From the NCBI GenBank assembly GCA_017882455.1, contig JADGPL010000002.1:124001-188000 (forward strand): a stretch of DNA of 64,000 nucleotides, written 5' to 3'. The translations under genes were made by a program, and so were the position numbers. Source of the DNA: Solirubrobacteraceae bacterium. GTDB taxonomy: Bacteria; Actinomycetota; Thermoleophilia; Solirubrobacterales; Solirubrobacteraceae. The notes beneath the pieces were generated by a model. It was not told the origin of the DNA and did no database searches. It was given only the letters and a program-made list of their open reading frames with translations. The first letter of the stretch is position 1. Every line of letters starts with the position of its first letter. Below, piece by piece: positions 9,301-17,181 of this stretch.

Positions 9301-11321
9301 CCGGCGGGGGCGCTGCGGCGAACGGCACCCCGCCACCGGCCGCCACACCGGCGCCACCCACCGCGAACGCCAATGGGTCCGCGAGCGAGACACAAGTCGT
9401 GGTTCGGCCACCCGCGCCACCGGCCGCGGCCGCGGCCAGCTCGACGAACGGCCTGTACGCTCCTGCGCCACCGCCGAGCGCACCGGTCGCAGCACTCGAC
9501 GACGACGCGGCGACTGTGGTCGACGGCTTCCTGGACACCATGGAGCAGTTCCTGATCGCCAACGAGGAGGTGATGGGCGCGTATCTCGAGGGCAGCACGG
9601 GGCTTGCAGGCCAACAGTGGGTGCAACGACCTCTCATCGGGAGGATCGTGGCCTGGGAGCCGGAGACCGAGCTCGTGGCGCAGCGGGTCGTGGACCCGCG
9701 CGAGGACCTGTATCTGCTCGACCACACACTCGGGCGAGATGTCTCGCGAACCGATCCGGACCTGCATGCGCTCGCACTGATGCCGCTGGCGATGAGCGTC
9801 GAGATCCTCGCCGAGGCTGCCTCGTGCCTGCTGCCACAGCTCATCCTCACGGGTCTGCGCGACCTGCGCGCTCACCGCTGGCTCGCCTTCGAGACGGGGC
9901 CGCAGACACTCCAGGTCAGCGCCCGGCGCCTGGCCGGCAAGGATGGCTGTGAGCAGGTGCGCGTGGAGCTGCGCACCGTCGAGGACGACGGCCCAGGCGA
10001 GCCCGTCGTCGAGGCGACGGCTGTACTGGCCGATGACTTCCCGCCGGCGCCGGCCCCTGCGGTGGTTCCGCTGCACGACGGCAGGCCCTCGCGCTGGCAG
10101 GCCGGGCAGCTCTACGAGGAGGCGATGTTCCACCAGCCACTGTGGCAGGGGGTCCGCAGTGTCGAGCGCGTCGCAGGCGCCGGCGCACATGCGCAACTCG
10201 AGGTGCTTGCGCGGGTGGGGCTGCTGCGCGATGACCCCGAGCCGAACTTCGTGCTCGATCCGGTGGCACTCGACTCCGCCGGCCAGGTGGTCGGCTTCTG
10301 GGCCGCCGACATGCTCGAGCGGGGCCAGGTCGTCTTCCCCTTCCGGCTCGCAGCGCTCGAGGTGTACCGAGCGACGCCCGCAGCGGGCGAGCGGCTCTCC
10401 TGCGTGGCGGCAATCTCACTGGAGGGCGAGCACCTCCTCAGTTCGGACATCGAGGTGCTGAATGCGAACGGCCGCTGCTGGATGCGACTCACCGGCTGGG
10501 AGGACAAGCGCTTCGCCGTCCCGGAGCGCTTCGCGCCGCTGGCACGTCCCGCGAAGCTGGCTCCGCTGTCGACGCGGTGGGATGCGCCGCAGGCGCCCTA
10601 CCCGGATCGGGCCATCGTGTGCCGACGCCTGGACGCACGGCTTCCCGTCGATCGGGGCCTGTGGAAGCCGGTCTGGGCCAGCCGGGTGCTGGGGGCTCGC
10701 GAGCGCGAGCTCTTCGCGGCCCTCGAGCTGCCCGAGACGAGGCAGCTCGAGTGGCTGGCGGCTCGAACGGCGGGCAAGGAGTGCGTTGCGGAGCTCGTCC
10801 GTGCCACGCACGGCTTGGAGCTGCTGCATGCTGAGATCGAGATACTGCCCGACGAGCGAGGCGCGCCGATCGTCTTCTGCCCCGCCCTGGACGGTCTCGG
10901 CGAAGCACCAGCGCTCTCGCTCACGCACACGAGCGGCCAGGCAGCCGCGCTCGCCGCCTTCCCGCCGCCGGGCGGTGGCGTGGGCATCGACGTCGAGCAA
11001 CTCCTCCCGCGCGCTGAGGGGTTTGCGCAGGTGGCCTTGACCGCCGCCGAGCGGGAGCTGCTCGAACAGTTCTCCGCAAGCGCTGCCGAGGAGTGGCTGC
11101 TGCGCATCTGGTGCGCACGAGAGGCGGCCGGGAAGGCGCTCGGCACGGGCCTCGCCGGCGGAGCCGCCGCGCCGCGCGTGTCCGCGATCGACGTGGACCG
11201 CGAGACGCTGCTGGTCGACATCGCCGGCCGCCAGCTCGTCGTCTGGACGCACCGTGAAGAGGAGCTCGTGGTCGCGACCGCCCTCGACCCCGGTCTGGTG
11301 ACCGCGGAGGCGACGCGATGA
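6357..11321 (+). CDS. Iterative type I polyketide synthase B (KS-AT-DH-PPTase)
   Basis: Second synthase, 1654 aa from a TTG that overlaps the previous stop (TTGA), with GGAG seven bases upstream. No ATG or GTG lies between that stop and the KS. Domains: ketosynthase about 10-440 (Cys215 in DAACASS, EAHGTGT, GHTIPAAG, so catalytically complete), acyltransferase about 575-900 (Ser686 in GHSTGE), a Gly/Ala/Pro linker about 960-1060, a DH-like double hotdog about 1100-1410 (His1123 in DHTLG, Asp1306 in DSAGQ), and a C-terminal Sfp-type 4'-phosphopantetheinyl transferase about 1420-1640 (GIDVE, WCAREAAGKALG). There is no ACP, so it must use the ACP of synthase A or the free ACP that follows. The fused PPTase probably loads those ACPs. 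The domain set recalls enediyne and PUFA-type synthases divided over two proteins. Whether this DH is catalytic or structural cannot be told. Confidence 0.93.
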   Translation: MTAPGNRGRQGVAIVGMACMFPGAPDLDAYWQNILDKVDSTTDPPPEAWDADVYYDPEFTDTDRTYCKRGGYLGSLARFDPLAHGIPPVAVGGEPDQWLALQVATDALADAGMSELPQEVRERTAIVLGKGTYLNGGNAVAVQRSLVVGQTLDLLRQLEPDRPEEQLEQLREELQRVLPPLGPETVPGLIPNIIVGRIANRLDLMGSAYTVDAACASSLVAVQHAVRDLLAGDCDLALAGGSQVWMPVATLNLFCRLGALSRRQQLRAFDKDADGTLLGEGIGTVVLKRADDAARDGDRVYAVIRGVGVASDGRGMSVMAPRVEGEELALRRAYSAAGVDTRSVGLVEAHGTGTPVGDAVEIDALTKVFGERDGELARCALGTVKSMIGHTIPAAGVAGLIKTALALHHQVLPPTIGCEQPNPELGLERTPFYINTETRPWIHGGAEPRRAGINAFGFGGINAHAVLEEWDGEPTERHRAQWDSEVCILEADSSHGLAEAASELAAVLEGGAQPALADLALTLAHELGPIENPRRLAIVASSTADLHQKLGQAIERLKDPDCQRIKTTSGIYYEAEPLGREGKLVFVFPGEGAQYPNMLADLCLQFTEARAAFDRVDRLYAEHPRGHLLSDWVYPAPAFSDEERRRTEARLMELDIAVEAVLTANAAVHGVISRLVPRCDAVLGHSTGEHSAAMAVGALDVETDERLAAFCHGLYASYADAAERHEVPAAVLLAIGADAAAARRIAEEAGGELYLAMDNCPHQAVLVGEGAAAERAREIAVGAGLMCEVLPYDRAVHTPLFAPFADDLRATFAGLPVRTATTPLWSCTTAAPYPDDPEAIRELLVEHWTRPVRFRETIEALHEDGARVFVEVGPRGNMTSFMEDILRGRPACAVAADLPRRSGTAQLNHLVGRLAVHAVELDLGYLFARRRAEPIDWRRASEPDGSTKRLTVPLSTTWPMLRLSSEALDRLRPTEASAGAGAGGGAAANGTPPPAATPAPPTANANGSASETQVVVRPPAPPAAAAASSTNGLYAPAPPPSAPVAALDDDAATVVDGFLDTMEQFLIANEEVMGAYLEGSTGLAGQQWVQRPLIGRIVAWEPETELVAQRVVDPREDLYLLDHTLGRDVSRTDPDLHALALMPLAMSVEILAEAASCLLPQLILTGLRDLRAHRWLAFETGPQTLQVSARRLAGKDGCEQVRVELRTVEDDGPGEPVVEATAVLADDFPPAPAPAVVPLHDGRPSRWQAGQLYEEAMFHQPLWQGVRSVERVAGAGAHAQLEVLARVGLLRDDPEPNFVLDPVALDSAGQVVGFWAADMLERGQVVFPFRLAALEVYRATPAAGERLSCVAAISLEGEHLLSSDIEVLNANGRCWMRLTGWEDKRFAVPERFAPLARPAKLAPLSTRWDAPQAPYPDRAIVCRRLDARLPVDRGLWKPVWASRVLGARERELFAALELPETRQLEWLAARTAGKECVAELVRATHGLELLHAEIEILPDERGAPIVFCPALDGLGEAPALSLTHTSGQAAALAAFPPPGGGVGIDVEQLLPRAEGFAQVALTAAERELLEQFSASAAEEWLLRIWCAREAAGKALGTGLAGGAAAPRVSAIDVDRETLLVDIAGRQLVVWTHREEELVVATALDPGLVTAEATR

Positions 11322-11617
11322 CGACGCTCGATCCACAGGTCGTGCAGGCGATCCTCGCGCTGCTCGAGGAGGCACAGGGCGACTGGGAGTACACCGGGGA
11401 GATCGGCATCGACACGCGCTTCGTGGCCGATCTCGGCTTGGAGTCCCTGGAGATCGTGATCCTCTCGACGATGGTCCAACAGCAGTTCGGCAAACTGCCG
11501 TTCCCCCAGTTCTTCGAGGAGATAGGACAGCGGCCGGTGGATCAGCGCGACCTGACGGTCGCGGAGCTCGCGATGTTCGTGTGCGAGCACCGCCAACCGA
11601 AGCAACTGGAGGTGTGA
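11318..11617 (+). CDS. Discrete acyl carrier protein
   Basis: A 99-aa carrier protein that carries the growing or finished acyl chain on a phosphopantetheine arm. The attachment site is the Ser of LGLESLEIV at about residue 43, in which the usual Asp before Ser is Glu. Predicted helices on either side fit the four-helix ACP fold. The ATG overlaps the stop of synthase B (ATGA), so translation is coupled. Synthase B has no internal ACP and carries the PPTase, so this protein is its likely partner. It could also hand the chain to the downstream hydrolase or tailoring enzymes. The family assignment is firm; the partner is inferred from position. Confidence 0.9.
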   Translation: MTTLDPQVVQAILALLEEAQGDWEYTGEIGIDTRFVADLGLESLEIVILSTMVQQQFGKLPFPQFFEEIGQRPVDQRDLTVAELAMFVCEHRQPKQLEV

Positions 11618-11618
11618 A

Positions 11619-13220
11619 ATGGGCCCAGCGCTGCTGATCGGCTTGGACGGAGCGACTTTCACGGTCCTCGACCCGTACATGGAGCGCGGGGTGATGCCGT
11701 TCCTGGCTGAGCTCTCGCAGCGCAGCACCCGGGCCGTGCTGCGCTCGATCATGCCGCCGCTGACGCCACCGGCATGGACCTCACTGGTGACCGGCAAGCA
11801 CCCCGGCCAACATGGCATCTTCGACTTCTTCCAAAAGGAGGAGGCCGGGAGCGTGTACTTCTCCTTCGCCAGCTCACAGGAGGTCAGATCCGCGACGATC
11901 TGGACGCTTGCCAGCGAACAGCAGCGACGGATCACCGCCCTGAACTTCCCGCTGACGTTCCCGCCACCGCCTGTGGAGGGCTCCGTCGTACCCGGAGGGA
12001 TGATGCCCTGGCGCCAGCTGCGCCTCGGCTGCCATCCGCCGGGCCTGTTCGAGCGGCTTCAGCAGATCCCGGGCTTCAACCCGCGAGAGATGCTCGACAT
12101 GGAGCTCGAGATCAAGGCCATCGACGGGTGCCCCGATGACGAGTTCGCAGACTTCGTCGAGCTTCACATTCGCCGCGAGCAGCGCTGGGCGGAGGTTCTC
12201 CACTACCTGATGGAATCCGACCCGGCCGACCTGATGGCCGTGATGTTCGATGGAGTCGACAAGCTCCAGCACCTGTGCTGGAGGTTCATCGATCCCGCCA
12301 GCTACCCCGAGCACCCGAGCGCATGGGAGCGAGAGATGATCACGCTGTGCGATCGCTACTTCCATTCGCTCGACGGGCTGCTCGCCGGGATCGTCGAGGC
12401 CGCGGGCCCCGAGGCGACGGTCGTGCTCGCATCCGACCACGGCTTCGGACCGACCCGGGACGTGTTTCACGTCAACTCGTGGTTGGAGAGCAACGGATAC
12501 CTGGCATGGGCTGAGGGCCAGAACGGGGACGATCGAGGAGACACCGAGGTCGGCTTCGCGGAGATGACCCGCCACGTGCACGCCCTCGACTGGTCCCGGA
12601 CCGTCGCCTACGCGGCGACGCCGTCGAGCCAGGGGATCCACATCGTCGACCGCGTCCCCGGCAGCGAGGAGGCGATGCCGGCACAGGCCCGCGCGCAGCT
12701 CACCGAGGAGATCGCCGCCAAGCTGCGCGAGGTGCGCCGCCCCCACGATGGGGCTCGCCTGGTCGAGGAGGTCTGGACGCGCGAGCAGGCGTTTGCCGGA
12801 CCGTTTGAAGAGCTCGGCCCCGACCTCTCGCTCGTGCTCGCCGACGGCGGCACATTGTCGATCCTTCCTTCCGAGACCGTCGTCGCCCGCCGCCCGCAGG
12901 CGCGCGGCCACCACAGATGGGAGGGCATCTTCCTCGCTTCCGGCCCCGGCATCCGTGCGGGCGCCTCGGTGGAGGAACTGTCGATCGTCGACGTGGCGCC
13001 ACTGCTCCTGCATCAACTGGGCCTGCCGGTGCCCGAGGACATGGCGGGCAGCGTGCCGGAGGCGATCTTCGAGCCCGGCGAGCTCGAGCGGCGTCCTGTG
13101 CGGCGCGTTCCCGCGGCAGCGCCGGCGCTCGTATCGAGCCCGGACGCCAAGGTCGAGCTCGATCCCGAGGAGCAGACCGCCGTGATGGAGCGTCTGCGCG
13201 CGCTGGGATACGTGGAATGA
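11619..13220 (+). CDS. AlkP-superfamily phosphohydrolase/phosphodiesterase (COG3379-like)
   Basis: A 533-aa member of the alkaline phosphatase / type I phosphodiesterase superfamily, metal-dependent enzymes that break or transfer phosphoester bonds through a Thr/Ser nucleophile. Visible motifs: metal-binding Asp in LIGLDGAT near the N-terminus, nucleophile Thr in LTPPAWTSLVTG (about residue 49), FDGVDKLQH mid-protein, ASDHGFGP, and a late His in GHHRWEG. The C-terminal LRALGY tail is common in this family. There is no clear signal peptide, so it is probably cytoplasmic. It starts one base after the ACP stop, with a strong GGAGGTG Shine-Dalgarno. Its place between ACP and hydrolase implies a step on a phosphorylated or phosphopantetheinylated intermediate, but the substrate is unknown. 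A related enzyme sits at 23240-24655. Confidence 0.85.
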   Translation: MGPALLIGLDGATFTVLDPYMERGVMPFLAELSQRSTRAVLRSIMPPLTPPAWTSLVTGKHPGQHGIFDFFQKEEAGSVYFSFASSQEVRSATIWTLASEQQRRITALNFPLTFPPPPVEGSVVPGGMMPWRQLRLGCHPPGLFERLQQIPGFNPREMLDMELEIKAIDGCPDDEFADFVELHIRREQRWAEVLHYLMESDPADLMAVMFDGVDKLQHLCWRFIDPASYPEHPSAWEREMITLCDRYFHSLDGLLAGIVEAAGPEATVVLASDHGFGPTRDVFHVNSWLESNGYLAWAEGQNGDDRGDTEVGFAEMTRHVHALDWSRTVAYAATPSSQGIHIVDRVPGSEEAMPAQARAQLTEEIAAKLREVRRPHDGARLVEEVWTREQAFAGPFEELGPDLSLVLADGGTLSILPSETVVARRPQARGHHRWEGIFLASGPGIRAGASVEELSIVDVAPLLLHQLGLPVPEDMAGSVPEAIFEPGELERRPVRRVPAAAPALVSSPDAKVELDPEEQTAVMERLRALGYVE

Positions 13221-13239
13221 GCGGCGAGGCGGACAGCTG

Positions 13240-14088
13240 ATGCCGAAGGCAACGCTCCCCAGTGGTGTCCGGCTTCACTACCAACAGGTCGGCGAGGGGC
13301 CCGACCTGGTGATGGTCCACGGCCTGACGGGCAACCTGGCGGTCTGGCATCTGCGGATCGTGCCCGAGCTGGCCGAACATTTCCGGATCCTCACCTACGA
13401 CCTCCGCGGACACGGCCACAGCGACGCGCCGCCGTCCGGTTACACGCTCGAAGCGATGGCGGACGACCTGCTGGGGCTGCTCGACGAGCTCGAGCTCGAG
13501 CGGCCGCTGATCGCCGGGCACAGCTACGGAGCCGACATCGCCCTCTATCACGCTCTACGCCGGCCAGACCGAGTCCACGAGGTGATCGCGATCGAGGCGG
13601 CGCTGCCGGCGCTTGAGGAGAGCCGGCGTCACGACGGTTGGGTCGGCTGGTCCTACTGGGCGCGAGCACTCGAGGAAGCCGGCCATCCTGTCCCGGCAGA
13701 CAAGCGCTCGGACATGCGCTACATGATCAGGGCGACGATCGACCTCCCCAAGCAGTGGGGGCCGCTGAAGGGTCTGCCACGCAACCCCAAGCCGCTGCTG
13801 AGGCTCCTCGACGAGACGACGCTCGCGGAGGACTACCGCCAGGTCGGCGAGCTGACGCTTGACCGAGTCAGCTCGATCGACACGCCGGTCGTGCTGATGT
13901 ACACGGAGAGCTCGGCGTTCATCGACACCTACGAGTTCCTCAGAGATCACCTGCCCAACGCGCAGGGCGTGCTGCTGCCGAACAGCGAATGGGGCCACTT
14001 CGGCCCAATGGAGCAACCGGAGCTGGTCGTACGGCACATCGCCGAACGACTGCCGGGAGCTGAGTCGATCGAGATCGTGAGGGACTGA
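13240..14088 (+). CDS. Alpha/beta hydrolase
   Basis: A 282-aa alpha/beta-hydrolase-fold protein. The oxyanion region is MVHGLTGN, the nucleophile elbow is GHSYG (about residue 95), and the catalytic His is probably that of WGHFGPMEQPE near the C-terminus. At the usual acid position there is VLMYTESSAF rather than a clear Asp, so a Glu may serve. It follows the phosphohydrolase by 19 bases and overlaps the SDR by one base (TGATG). The PKSs have no thioesterase domain, so this is the best candidate in the operon for release or editing of the acyl chain, by hydrolysis or transfer. That role is inferred from position only; related proteins also hydrolyse esters and epoxides. Confidence 0.82.
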   Translation: MPKATLPSGVRLHYQQVGEGPDLVMVHGLTGNLAVWHLRIVPELAEHFRILTYDLRGHGHSDAPPSGYTLEAMADDLLGLLDELELERPLIAGHSYGADIALYHALRRPDRVHEVIAIEAALPALEESRRHDGWVGWSYWARALEEAGHPVPADKRSDMRYMIRATIDLPKQWGPLKGLPRNPKPLLRLLDETTLAEDYRQVGELTLDRVSSIDTPVVLMYTESSAFIDTYEFLRDHLPNAQGVLLPNSEWGHFGPMEQPELVVRHIAERLPGAESIEIVRD

Positions 14089-15017
14089 TGCGCGGGATCA
14101 ACAGGGGCAGGCCCGGCCAACCGGGCGACGCCGTCATCGTCACCGGCAGCGGCACAGGCATCGGCTTGGAGACCTCGTTGCACCTGGCCGCGGCGGGCTT
14201 CCGTGTGTACGCGACCGTGCGCAACCCGGATCAGCGCGCAGGGCTGGCGGCCACCGCCTCCGAGCGTGGCGTGGAGCTCGAGATACTGACGCTGGATCTC
14301 ACCGACCGCACGAGCATCGCTGCAGCGGTCGCCACCGTCGTGAGCGAAACGGGGAGCGTCTTCGGGCTGGTCAACAACGGGGGCGTCGGCCTGCGCGGAT
14401 ACACCGAGGACTGCTCAGAGGAGGAGATCCGACACCTCTTCGAGACCAACGTGCTCGGCACGATCGCGGTCACGCAGGCTGTGATCCCGCACATGCGCAA
14501 AGCGGGATGCGGACGGATCGTCACGGTCTCCTCGGTGGGCGGGCGCGTGCCCGGCTTCGGCGTGACCATGTACTGCGCGAGCAAGTTCGCCCAGGAGGGA
14601 TTCGGCGAGGGCCTCGCACAGGAGCTGGCCCCGCTCGGGATCCAGTCGGTGATCATCGAGCCCGGCATCATCAAGACGACGCGCTGGTCGCGCCATCGCG
14701 GCACCGCCGCGCGGGCGAACGACCCGAGCAGCCCCTATCACGAGCTGTTCTGGGCAAGTGAGGCGATCGCGGACAAGCTCGTCGAGCGCTCGCCGACGCG
14801 CCCCGAGCACGTGGCAAGCGCGATCGGAGAGGCTCTGAGCGCCAAGCAGCCGCGGATGCGCTACGTGGTGGGTCGTGGCGCCTCGCTCGTGATCGCACTG
14901 CGCCGGTACATGCCCCAGAGCCTGTTCGAGCGGCTTTACTTCGGCGGGCACATCCGCCGAGTCGAGCGCCGGTCCAAAGGCGGCGGTGCGGCGCCGAGCA
15001 TGGAATCGAGCGGATGA
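14088..15017 (+). CDS. Short-chain dehydrogenase/reductase
   Basis: A 309-aa classical SDR that would oxidise an alcohol or reduce a ketone with NAD(P). It shows the cofactor loop TGSGTGIG, the structural NNGG motif (usually NNAG), the active-site Ser in VTVSSVGG and YCASK with catalytic Tyr and Lys. The C-terminus is longer than in most SDRs (after about residue 250) and contains a hydrophobic stretch and many Arg residues, which may bind a membrane or a lipid substrate. The ATG overlaps the hydrolase stop by one base, and its own stop overlaps the next start (ATGA). It probably adjusts the oxidation state of the polyketide before glycosylation; the substrate is not known. Confidence 0.88.
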   Translation: MRGINRGRPGQPGDAVIVTGSGTGIGLETSLHLAAAGFRVYATVRNPDQRAGLAATASERGVELEILTLDLTDRTSIAAAVATVVSETGSVFGLVNNGGVGLRGYTEDCSEEEIRHLFETNVLGTIAVTQAVIPHMRKAGCGRIVTVSSVGGRVPGFGVTMYCASKFAQEGFGEGLAQELAPLGIQSVIIEPGIIKTTRWSRHRGTAARANDPSSPYHELFWASEAIADKLVERSPTRPEHVASAIGEALSAKQPRMRYVVGRGASLVIALRRYMPQSLFERLYFGGHIRRVERRSKGGGAAPSMESSG

Positions 15018-16354
15018 GCAGCCGCCGCTTTCTGATCACGCTGTGGCCGTTCACCGGCCATCTGCTGCCCCAGCTGAGCATCGCGACAGCCCTGCGCGAA
15101 CGCGGTCACGAGGTCGCCTTCTTCAGCGGCGAGGCGGTCCGCGGTGCCGTCGAGCGGGAGGGCTTCGAGCTGTTCCCCTTCCAACGTCTCGACCAGGAGC
15201 GCGCCTTTGCGAGCATGCGCGCAGTCGACACCGGCGACCGGCGCGCCCGTCCCGGCGGTGGCCGGCTGCTGCCGATCCTGCGGGATTGGCTGGTTGAGAC
15301 GATCCCAGACCAGGTCGCGGATCTGCGCGATGTGCTCGGGCGTTGGCGGGCAGACGCGATCGCCACAGACCTGTCCTTGTGGGGGCCGATCCTCGTGCTG
15401 TGGGAGGCAGATCGAATCCCAGTGGCACTGTCCTCGACCTTCATGGGGCCGCTGATCCCGGGGCCGGATGCACCCGCGTTCGGCTTCGGGTTGCGCCCCC
15501 CGAGCGCTTCTTGGAGCCGGCTGGGGTCGGCTGCGCTGACGCGCCTGACAGAGCTGGGCGCCAGTGGGATGCGCAGACGGGTCGACGAGCTGCGCGGGCA
15601 GTACGGGCTGGCGCCACTGGGCGAATCGGTCAACAGGTACACCGCGCGCCTCCCCCTGTATCTGGTGGGCAATATCCCCGCGCTCGACTACAACCGCCAC
15701 GACCTCCCCGCGAGCGTGCACTACGTCGGCAACTGCATCTCCTATCCCGACCCCGCCGGAACTCCACAGTGGCTCGAGAGGATCCCCACCGAGCGGCCAT
15801 GGGTACACGTGACCGAGAGCACGCTCGCATACGGCGATCCCTTCCTGCTGCGCACTGCGATCGAGGCGCTAGCCGATCAGCCGGTGGAGCTGATCATCAC
15901 AACGGGCGAGCAGCGCGATGCGATGGCGCTCGGCCCCGGCGCGTCCGCCTCGAACGTGCATGTGGCCAGCTGGTTGAGCCACGGCGAGCTGCTGCCGCGC
16001 TGCTCGGCGCTGGTGACCGTCGGCGGCAAGGCCACGGTCCTGGCCGCGGCGGAGGCCGGCGTGCCGATGGTGGTGGTGCCGACGACCTGGGACAAGCCCG
16101 ACAACGCGCGCCGGGTCACCGAGACCGGCGCCGGCATCCGACTCTCGCCCCGCCGTCTGAGCGCCGAGGGGCTGCGAGCTGCAGTACGGGAGGTTCTGGA
16201 CCAGCCCTCCTACCGCGAGGCGGCACAGCGATTGGCCGCGCAGCTGGCCGGCGCTCCGGGGCCACCGCGAGCAGCTGAGCTGCTCGAGCAGCTCGTGCCG
16301 CTTGCAGGCGACGCCGGCAGCCAGCCGGCGCTCGTCGATCGGGCAGCCACATGA
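15014..16354 (+). CDS. Glycosyltransferase 1 (GT1/MGT-type, GT-B fold)
   Basis: A 446-aa GT-B glycosyltransferase of the UGT/macroside family, transferring a sugar from a nucleotide sugar to a hydroxyl on a small molecule or lipid. The N-terminal WPFTGHLLPQL loop and the C-terminal donor region (LVTVGGKATV, AGVPMVVVPTTWDKPDNARRV) match the fold. In the donor loop the usual HGG reads VGG, and DQ is replaced by DKPDN. The same changes appear in the paralogue at 17178. From memory, mycobacterial glycosyltransferases that decorate phenolic glycolipids (Rv2962c, Rv2958c) have a comparable donor loop. Start and stop overlap both neighbours (ATGA each side). The acceptor is probably the operon's polyketide; the sugar is unknown. 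Confidence 0.88.
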   Translation: MSSRRFLITLWPFTGHLLPQLSIATALRERGHEVAFFSGEAVRGAVEREGFELFPFQRLDQERAFASMRAVDTGDRRARPGGGRLLPILRDWLVETIPDQVADLRDVLGRWRADAIATDLSLWGPILVLWEADRIPVALSSTFMGPLIPGPDAPAFGFGLRPPSASWSRLGSAALTRLTELGASGMRRRVDELRGQYGLAPLGESVNRYTARLPLYLVGNIPALDYNRHDLPASVHYVGNCISYPDPAGTPQWLERIPTERPWVHVTESTLAYGDPFLLRTAIEALADQPVELIITTGEQRDAMALGPGASASNVHVASWLSHGELLPRCSALVTVGGKATVLAAAEAGVPMVVVPTTWDKPDNARRVTETGAGIRLSPRRLSAEGLRAAVREVLDQPSYREAAQRLAAQLAGAPGPPRAAELLEQLVPLAGDAGSQPALVDRAAT

Positions 16355-17181
16355 GCACGCTCGAGGCCACAGAGCACGTCGGTACCAACACCGATCCCTT
16401 CGCAACCGCGACATCGGTCGCGATCCCGCGCCGACCGCGGCTGCTGTCCTACCTTGGGCGTTGGGGGCGTGCGCGGCGGTGGCTTCCCGCCAACGCCATG
16501 CGCGTGCTCGACGTCGGTTGCTCTTTCGGCTACGGCTCGGCCGCGGTCGTCGCGCGCGGGCCTGAGGGGCGCGTGATCGTCGGGGTGGAGCGCGACCCTC
16601 AGCTCCTGGCACAGGCGCGGCGCCGGTTCTCCTGGCTACCCATGGTCGAGGGCGACGTGAGTGAGCTGCCGATCGCGGACAGCTGCGCGGACGTGGTGCT
16701 GCTGCTGGACGTGATCGAGCACATCGCCGAACCCGAGCGTGCGCTCGCCGAGGCCCACCGCGTACTGCGGCCGGGCGGGACGCTCATCGTCAGCGTGCCT
16801 CACCGAGGAGCGACCAGCTGGCTGGACTCGGTGAACCTCTACACCGCGATGCGCCGTCGCCGTCCGTCCTGGCCCACGCTGGACGGCATGGTCGCGACCG
16901 AGGACGGCCAGCATCACCACTTCACCGTCGCCGAGCTCAGCGCGCTGCTCGAGCCATGGTTCGCGGTCGACCGGGTAGCGCGCACCGGATTCGGTCTGCA
17001 GGAGCTCGTCAATCTCGCGATCCTGATGGTCCAGGTGCCACTCCGCGCGCCGCGTGCAGCCAAGGTGCTGATGCCGCTTCACCTGATCGTCTACATCCTC
17101 GACGACATCATCCCGACAGGCAGGTTCGCCTACCACCTCGCGGTGCGAGCGCGCAGCAACAAGCGAGAGGGCGAGCTGTGA
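16351..17181 (+). CDS. SAM-dependent class I methyltransferase 1
   Basis: A 276-aa Rossmann-fold methyltransferase. Motif I is LDVGCSFGYG (about residue 52), an acidic residue follows in VGVERD, then VVLLLDVIEHI and LRPGGTLIVSVPH. The segment after about residue 215 is hydrophobic (NLAILMVQVPLRAP, then MPLHLIVYILDDI), unlike a purely soluble methyltransferase, and may attach the enzyme to the membrane or a lipid substrate. It overlaps the glycosyltransferase on each side (ATGA upstream, GTGA downstream). Lying between two glycosyltransferases, it is likely to methylate a sugar hydroxyl or the aglycone. Ubiquinone-type C-methyltransferases share the motifs, so the atom methylated is open. Confidence 0.85.
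   Translation: MSTLEATEHVGTNTDPFATATSVAIPRRPRLLSYLGRWGRARRWLPANAMRVLDVGCSFGYGSAAVVARGPEGRVIVGVERDPQLLAQARRRFSWLPMVEGDVSELPIADSCADVVLLLDVIEHIAEPERALAEAHRVLRPGGTLIVSVPHRGATSWLDSVNLYTAMRRRRPSWPTLDGMVATEDGQHHHFTVAELSALLEPWFAVDRVARTGFGLQELVNLAILMVQVPLRAPRAAKVLMPLHLIVYILDDIIPTGRFAYHLAVRARSNKREGEL

Noticed and set aside
1-11617. Enediyne biosynthesis cluster
   Set aside because: The KS-AT-ACP-KR-DH-PPTase domain set recalls enediyne synthases, but it is split and duplicated, and no E10-type hotdog thioesterase or enediyne accessory genes (unbL, unbU, unbV) are visible. A PfaA-like lipid synthase fits better.
10598-11935. 445-codon open frame antisense across the PPTase, ACP and phosphohydrolase
   Set aside because: Crosses three confidently assigned coupled genes and shows Ser/Arg/Ala-rich shadow composition.
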